Below, piece after piece: positions 60,601 to 64,000 of a stretch of 64,000 nt of DNA. This DNA is from Sphingomonas montana (lineage in GTDB: Bacteria; Pseudomonadota; Alphaproteobacteria; Sphingomonadales; Sphingomonadaceae). The number at the start of each line of letters is the position of its first letter. The first letter of the stretch is position 1. The DNA lies in the NCBI RefSeq assembly GCF_001956315.1, contig NZ_MOLY01000036.1, positions 62,001-126,000 of the forward strand, written 5' to 3'. The position numbers and the translations under genes were made by a program. The notes under the pieces were generated by a model. It did no database searches, was not told where the DNA came from, and saw only the letters and a list, made by a program, of their open reading frames with translations.

Positions 60601-61843
60601 GCGCGGTCAGCCGGATCGGCACGACGATCGGCGCACGCGACAACACGCCCCGCCCCGCCGCGCGCACATCCTCGAACCCGGTCGCGTCGAACGCCAGGCG
60701 CGGTGCGGTCGCCAGATAGGCGAAGGCGGCGGTCCGGAACGGCCCGTCCAGCGTCAGTTTCAGGCTGATCTTCTGCCCCGTCATGTTCGGGAACAGCGCT
60801 GGCGGCTGCAACAGGTCGGCACGCACCGTCAGCCCCGCGAACCGGCTGCGCGCCAGATCCACCGTGCCCTTCGCATCCAGCATCAGCGCGCGGCTGCGCA
60901 GCCGCAGCACGCCCGCCAGCCGGCGGTCCCGCAGCGTCGCCTCGCCCGTCACCGCCACCGACGGCGCGGACAGCCGCTGCAGCTTGCCGGCCAGGAACCG
61001 CGCCGGCGTCATCCGTCCGCTCAGCGCATAGCGTCCGGCCGCGGCGCGCAGGGCCAGCCGCCCGATCGGCTGGCCGGACAGCGTCGCCACCGCCTGCCCA
61101 CGCCAGTCGGTCCAGCGCCCGTCGCCGTCGATGCGCAGCGTCACGGGGCGCGGCGTCCCCAGCAGCCGCCCGGTCACCGACCCGGCCGGCGCATCCAGCG
61201 CGACATCGACGTCGAACCGGTCCGCATCCGGCCGCGCGTCCAGCCGTATGCGGATCCGGTCGCCGCCGCCCCGCCCTGCACCCGTCACCGCGCCGTCCAG
61301 CGCCACCACCGCGCGCCTTTCGCGGATATCGGCCGATCCCGTCATCCGCGCCGCCTGCACCCGCCCGCCGGTGATGCCCGCCCCCAGCGCCAGCCGGTCG
61401 ATCCGCAGCCGCCCGACGCGCAGATCGAACGACGGCAGCACGGCCGGCTCCGCACCCGGCCGCAGCACCGGCACCCGGTCGAGCGTCACCAGCGGCGCGG
61501 ACAGGATGTTGACGTCCAGCACGTTGCGCATCCACGCCGCCGGGTTCCAGTCCAGCCGCACCTCCGGTGCCTCAAGGAACTGGCCTTTGAGGTCGTACAG
61601 CCGCAGGTCGCGGATCGTCGCGCGGTTCCAGATCGATCCGTCGATCCGCCCGATCCGGACGCGCAGGCCGGACTTGATCGGCAACGCCGCAATCCGGTCG
61701 GTCAGGAATCTGTGCCCCGGCCCCGTATCGATCGCCCACACCGCCACCACCGCCAGCGCGACGATCGCCAGCAACAGCCCGCCCAGCCAGCGCAGCGGCC
61801 GGATCCGACGGCGAGGTGCGGTGACGATCGCCGCGTCGCTCAA
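57650..61843 (-). CDS. tamB: Translocation and assembly module protein TamB
   Basis: The 1397-residue protein has an N-terminal membrane anchor (about 17-39, LGGLLLAIVALAVVAVWAID), a very long beta-strand-rich AsmA/TamB-like groove and the C-terminal DUF490 domain (ending WLSLLSTISTVGRQSANVRVSKDY). It spans the periplasm and works with TamA, probably in lipid delivery or outer-membrane protein assembly. It overlaps the tamA stop by 4 bp. Antisense frames as long as 1413 aa exist but are compositional artefacts. Confidence 0.95.
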   Translation of the reverse strand: MSDAAIVTAPRRRIRPLRWLGGLLLAIVALAVVAVWAIDTGPGHRFLTDRIAALPIKSGLRVRIGRIDGSIWNRATIRDLRLYDLKGQFLEAPEVRLDWNPAAWMRNVLDVNILSAPLVTLDRVPVLRPGAEPAVLPSFDLRVGRLRIDRLALGAGITGGRVQAARMTGSADIRERRAVVALDGAVTGAGRGGGDRIRIRLDARPDADRFDVDVALDAPAGSVTGRLLGTPRPVTLRIDGDGRWTDWRGQAVATLSGQPIGRLALRAAAGRYALSGRMTPARFLAGKLQRLSAPSVAVTGEATLRDRRLAGVLRLRSRALMLDAKGTVDLARSRFAGLTVRADLLQPPALFPNMTGQKISLKLTLDGPFRTAAFAYLATAPRLAFDATGFEDVRAAGRGVLSRAPIVVPIRLTARRVTGVGDVAGGILANLSVAGRLQATARDLSGTGLAFDSDKLRGKLALHVDLTTGRYDVTISGQLQRYLIPGLGIVDVTSDLSVVPDPSGRGTRVEGRGRAWVRRLDNAFLGGLAGGLPRIDTRLVRDRDGVLRFSDLVLTAPAIMIRGTGMRRRDGTFQFAGRGRQARYGAFDIALDGNISRPRVELLLAAPADGLGLVAVRATLLPDAGGYAFQAAGGSTLGPFAASGRIDLPSGAPAVVRVAALNVSGTTATGALRSDPGGFTGMLTTAGGGIDGRLLFAPAGDVQRIETHLGFVGARLAAAVPVEMRRGKLDAVLLLDPAGTSTEATLTAAGVRRGDVSIARIAGNATLRGGRGTVRVSLAGSRGRAFEFQTVAQVAPDRIVLVGSGALDRKPIRLSGPAVLTREGDGWRVAPTALTFDGGTATVGGRFGAGDAAIDATLARMPMSLLDLAFPRLGVSGLASGQLSYRLPGGGQVPTGRADLRIRGLTRSGLVLSSRPIDVGLAMVLDGRGLAARSVVASGGAIIGRAQGRIGPLGGGTGVGLAERLRIAPIFAQLRYTGPADTLWRLTGVETIDLSGPVAVGADIGGRVASPVIRGSIRTSGARLESAVTGTVIQGIVAAGRFDGSRLVLDSFRGATPRGGSVTGRAAFDLAAARGFGMDIALEADKAVLLARDDIGATVTGPLRIESDGVGGTISGTVRLDQSRYRLGRAAAASIPRLNVREINRPDDVADLPAPTAPWRLDLNADARSRMMVSGLGLDSEWRAQLGIKGTVDSPQITGRADLLRGNYEFAGRRFDIDRGSIRFQGESPVDPVLDIVANANIQGLSATIRVSGTGLRPQVDFASVPALPEDELLSRLLFGSSITNLSAPEALQLAAAVASLRADGGGGMNLNPINAIRRAAGLDRLRILPADVATGQGTSVAAGKYIGRRTYLEVITDGQGYSATRLEYRITRWLSLLSTISTVGRQSANVRVSKDY

Positions 61844-63843
61844 AACGCCTGCCCCAGCGAGACATAAACCGCGATCCGCTTGTCCCCGCGCCGACGGTTG
61901 AGCGGCGTGCCGAGATCGACCCGGATCGGCCCGAAATTGGTGTAGTAGCGCGCGCCGATCCCCGCGCCGTACCGGAGGCCCGTCAAGCGCGGCAGCGGCG
62001 AGGTGTAGAGATTGCCCGCATCCAGGAAAGGCACGAACCCGAAATCGCCCACCCGCACGCGCGCCTCGATCGAAAATTCGGTCAGGCTCCGCCCGCCGAT
62101 CGGATCGCCGTCGATATCGACCGGCCCCACCGCCTGATAGCCATAGCCGCGGATCGATGCGCCGCCGCCGGCATAGAAGCGCCGCGACGGTGCGATCCGG
62201 TCGCGCTGCGCGCCCAGGATCGTGCCCAGCCGCGTCCGCCCCGCGATCGTCACGGTCGGCGTCACCGGGACATAGGCGCTGCCGTCCAGCTGCGTGCGGG
62301 CATAGCCGAACGTACCCGACTGCAACGACAGTTCGGGCGACAGCCGCCCCGACAGACGGAACCCGCGGGTCGGGTTCAGCAGGTCGTCCGACCCGTCATA
62401 GCCCAATGTCCCCGGCAATGCGGCGATCAGGAACGTCCGCCGCCGCCCCTGCCCCGTCGCCACGATGGTGTCGCGTTCGTCGGACGCCAGCAGTTCCGCG
62501 CCGCCGCTCCACGTCCACACCTTCTGCCAGATGATGTTGCTCTGCCGTTCCAGCCCGCCAGACAGGACGAAGGTGCGCGCGTCATAGGCGTTGCGGTTGA
62601 TGTGGGCGGCGGTCACCTGCGCGGTCAGCACCCGGTCGCGCGCCTTGAAATTATTGCGCCGCAACGACACGCCCGCCTGCTGTTCGCGCGTCCCCAGCAC
62701 GCCGCGCACCGTCACCGCGCCCTCCGGCGCGATCAGGTTGCGGTGCGTCCAGCTCAGCTCGGTCGAAATCCCCTCGCCCGTGCCATATCCCGCCGATCCC
62801 GCGATCGTCCGCGGCGGCGCGGGTTCCAGCCTGGTGACGATGTCCACCGTCGCCCCGTCCGCTGCCGCAACGGGCAGGGCCTTCAACGTGGATACCAGCC
62901 CGGTCTGGATCAGCGCGCGGCGGTAATCCTCCAGCAGCGCGGCATCATAGGGCGTGCCCGGCCGGAACCGCGCGATCCGTCCCAGATGGCGCACGCTGAA
63001 CAGCGGCGATCCCTCGACCCGGATCATGCCGAACCGCTGCGCCACGCCGGGGTTCACCGCAATCGCCAGCGTCGCGGTGCGCGTGTCATGGTCGATCACG
63101 ACCTCCGGTTCCGCCACCGTCCCGAACGCGAACCCCTGCCGCCCGAGCGCAGTCCGCAGCGCGTCGCCGGCCTCGATCACCTTTTCCGCGTCGACCGGCT
63201 GCTGTTCGGCCACGCCGTACGCGCCCGCCAGATCCGGGGCCTTGCCGCCCGCCGCGGCGATCCCCGGCAGCGTCACGTCGGCGAACCGGTACAGCGCCCC
63301 CGGATCGGCGACCAGCGTCACGACCACGCGCCGGCTGGCGGCGTCCGCCTCGACCCGCGCCTCCACCCCGGCATCATAATATCCGTAGGACCGCAGCAAT
63401 TCGGTCAGCACGCCTTCGTCCTCGCGCGCGCGCCGCTCGATCTGTGCGACGTTGGCGGGCGATCCGGCGCCCTGCGCCAGCGAGGATGCCGCGTCGAACC
63501 GCGGCCGCAACCGCGCGTCGCCGACTCCGTTCAGCCCTTCCAGCACGATCCGGTACCGCTGCTCCGCCGCCGCATCCACCGTCCCGGCCGCCGCGGCGCT
63601 GCCGCCGCTGCCCGCATCCGCCACGCTCAGGTCCGGCCAGGCCACCCCGAGATCCGTCATCGGCGCAAGCGGTGAATTGGGATCGAGCATGTCGATCCCG
63701 TCCGGCCGGGGCGCATTGGGGGCAGGGGCCGGCGGAACTATGGTCGTCGGCGAAACCCCCTGCGCGGCCAGCGTCACGGGTTGCGCCAGCAGCGCAGCCA
63801 TCGCGAAACAGGCGTGCTTTCGCCGCGGGCGGACCGGAACCAT
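61840..63843 (-). CDS. tamA: Autotransporter assembly complex protein TamA (BamA/Omp85 family)
   Basis: The 667-residue protein has a signal peptide (HACFAMAALLAQPVTLAAQG) and a Pro/Ala-rich segment. POTRA domains follow (RYRIVLEGLNGVGDARLRPR, and VRVEGSPLFSVRHLGRIARF), then a 16-strand Omp85 barrel with the lid-lock motif FYAGGGASIRGYGYQAVGP, and it ends RRGDKRIAVYVSLGQAF. It pairs with TamB (4-bp overlap) in outer-membrane assembly. Upstream 63844-64000 shows no further gene. Confidence 0.95.
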   Translation of the reverse strand: MVPVRPRRKHACFAMAALLAQPVTLAAQGVSPTTIVPPAPAPNAPRPDGIDMLDPNSPLAPMTDLGVAWPDLSVADAGSGGSAAAAGTVDAAAEQRYRIVLEGLNGVGDARLRPRFDAASSLAQGAGSPANVAQIERRAREDEGVLTELLRSYGYYDAGVEARVEADAASRRVVVTLVADPGALYRFADVTLPGIAAAGGKAPDLAGAYGVAEQQPVDAEKVIEAGDALRTALGRQGFAFGTVAEPEVVIDHDTRTATLAIAVNPGVAQRFGMIRVEGSPLFSVRHLGRIARFRPGTPYDAALLEDYRRALIQTGLVSTLKALPVAAADGATVDIVTRLEPAPPRTIAGSAGYGTGEGISTELSWTHRNLIAPEGAVTVRGVLGTREQQAGVSLRRNNFKARDRVLTAQVTAAHINRNAYDARTFVLSGGLERQSNIIWQKVWTWSGGAELLASDERDTIVATGQGRRRTFLIAALPGTLGYDGSDDLLNPTRGFRLSGRLSPELSLQSGTFGYARTQLDGSAYVPVTPTVTIAGRTRLGTILGAQRDRIAPSRRFYAGGGASIRGYGYQAVGPVDIDGDPIGGRSLTEFSIEARVRVGDFGFVPFLDAGNLYTSPLPRLTGLRYGAGIGARYYTNFGPIRVDLGTPLNRRRGDKRIAVYVSLGQAF

Positions 63844-64000
63844 GATGCCCTCTGCCTAGCGACGCCGGCCCCGCCCCGCCAGCGCGATCTACGCGGTGCC
63901 GCTCCACCCGGCGCATGCCCGCTACTGACTGTCCCCGACGCTTCGGCCGTTGCCACCAAACCGCGGCATGGTTCGGTGGAGTGGTACGATCCGATGTCTT

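Noticed and set aside
57626-61867. 1413-codon plus-strand frame antisense to tamB
   Set aside because: It is the mirror frame of a high-G+C gene: Arg/Pro/His-rich, no domain and no ribosome site, while the minus strand encodes an obvious TamB.

Overview
The window reads as a chromosomal segment of a sphingomonad (Alphaproteobacteria, Sphingomonadales; most likely Sphingomonas). The reasons are a G+C content of roughly two thirds, frequent GTG/TTG starts, 4-bp GTGA/ATGA gene overlaps, a large TonB-dependent receptor, a PhaR/PHA gene cluster, DUF2794, an HPr-rel-A cassette and short palindromic intergenic repeats (CCGTCAT...ATGACGG and a GGTTCGAG...CTCGAACC type). There is no rRNA, phage, integrase, transposase or CRISPR array. 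Most of the segment is core genome with small accessory insertions.

Layout. 1-2.2 kb: two SGNH-type envelope hydrolases on the minus strand, one cut by the window edge. 2.4-5.6 kb: a small hypothetical gene, tRNA-Leu(CAA), a membrane-anchored LuxR-HTH/DUF4019 regulator and comM. 5.8-11 kb: the rpmH-rnpA-yidD-yidC-engB block (ribosomal protein, RNase P protein, membrane insertion, ribosome GTPase), then a GST and dapE. 11.2-12.2 kb: a Tae4-like amidase with a lipoprotein that could be its immunity partner. 12.4-14.9 kb: Tim44-like, mltA and Smr genes. 15-17.9 kb: a PHA cluster (phaR, a short PhaC-like hydrolase, thiolase). 18-21.9 kb: a secreted protein and a TonB-dependent receptor with a strong terminator. 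22.2-24.7 kb: a haem-oxygenase-like iron enzyme and mlaEF. 24.9-26.0 kb: a patch of visibly lower G+C with a frameshifted gene and an orphan membrane protein.

26-33.4 kb: a GFA protein, glmS/glmU (UDP-GlcNAc synthesis) with a frameshifted small ORF coupled to glmS, gph, and a four-gene cassette of a Tat-signal protein, a PqqD-like protein, an HprK-related kinase and a nucleotidyltransferase. This HPr-rel-A cassette is the best candidate here for an uncharacterised system. 33.5-40.8 kb: a complete phosphate module, phoR-pstSCAB-phoU-phoB, with a three-unit Pho box inside the 3' end of phoR. 40.9-45.3 kb: small and accessory genes, including a lone PD-(D/E)XK nuclease, an SDR with a palindromic operator, a polytopic membrane protein and DUF2794. 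45.3-48.3 kb: cysE, then ahpD and ahpC with divergent oxyR (peroxide defence). 48.4-52.4 kb: a secreted fasciclin protein beside an ECF sigma/anti-sigma pair, which is translationally coupled to moaE-moaD-pgsA-PAP2. 52.4-57.3 kb: GNAT, an LplT-like MFS protein, several small genes, a HEPN-motif protein, and a cspA/IF-1-paralogue/small-ORF group. 57.3-57.6 kb: two palindromic repeat elements. 57.6-63.8 kb: tamB and tamA for outer-membrane assembly.

Starts were chosen by eye from Shine-Dalgarno-like sequences, overlaps and family N-termini. Family names come from remembered motifs, not searches.
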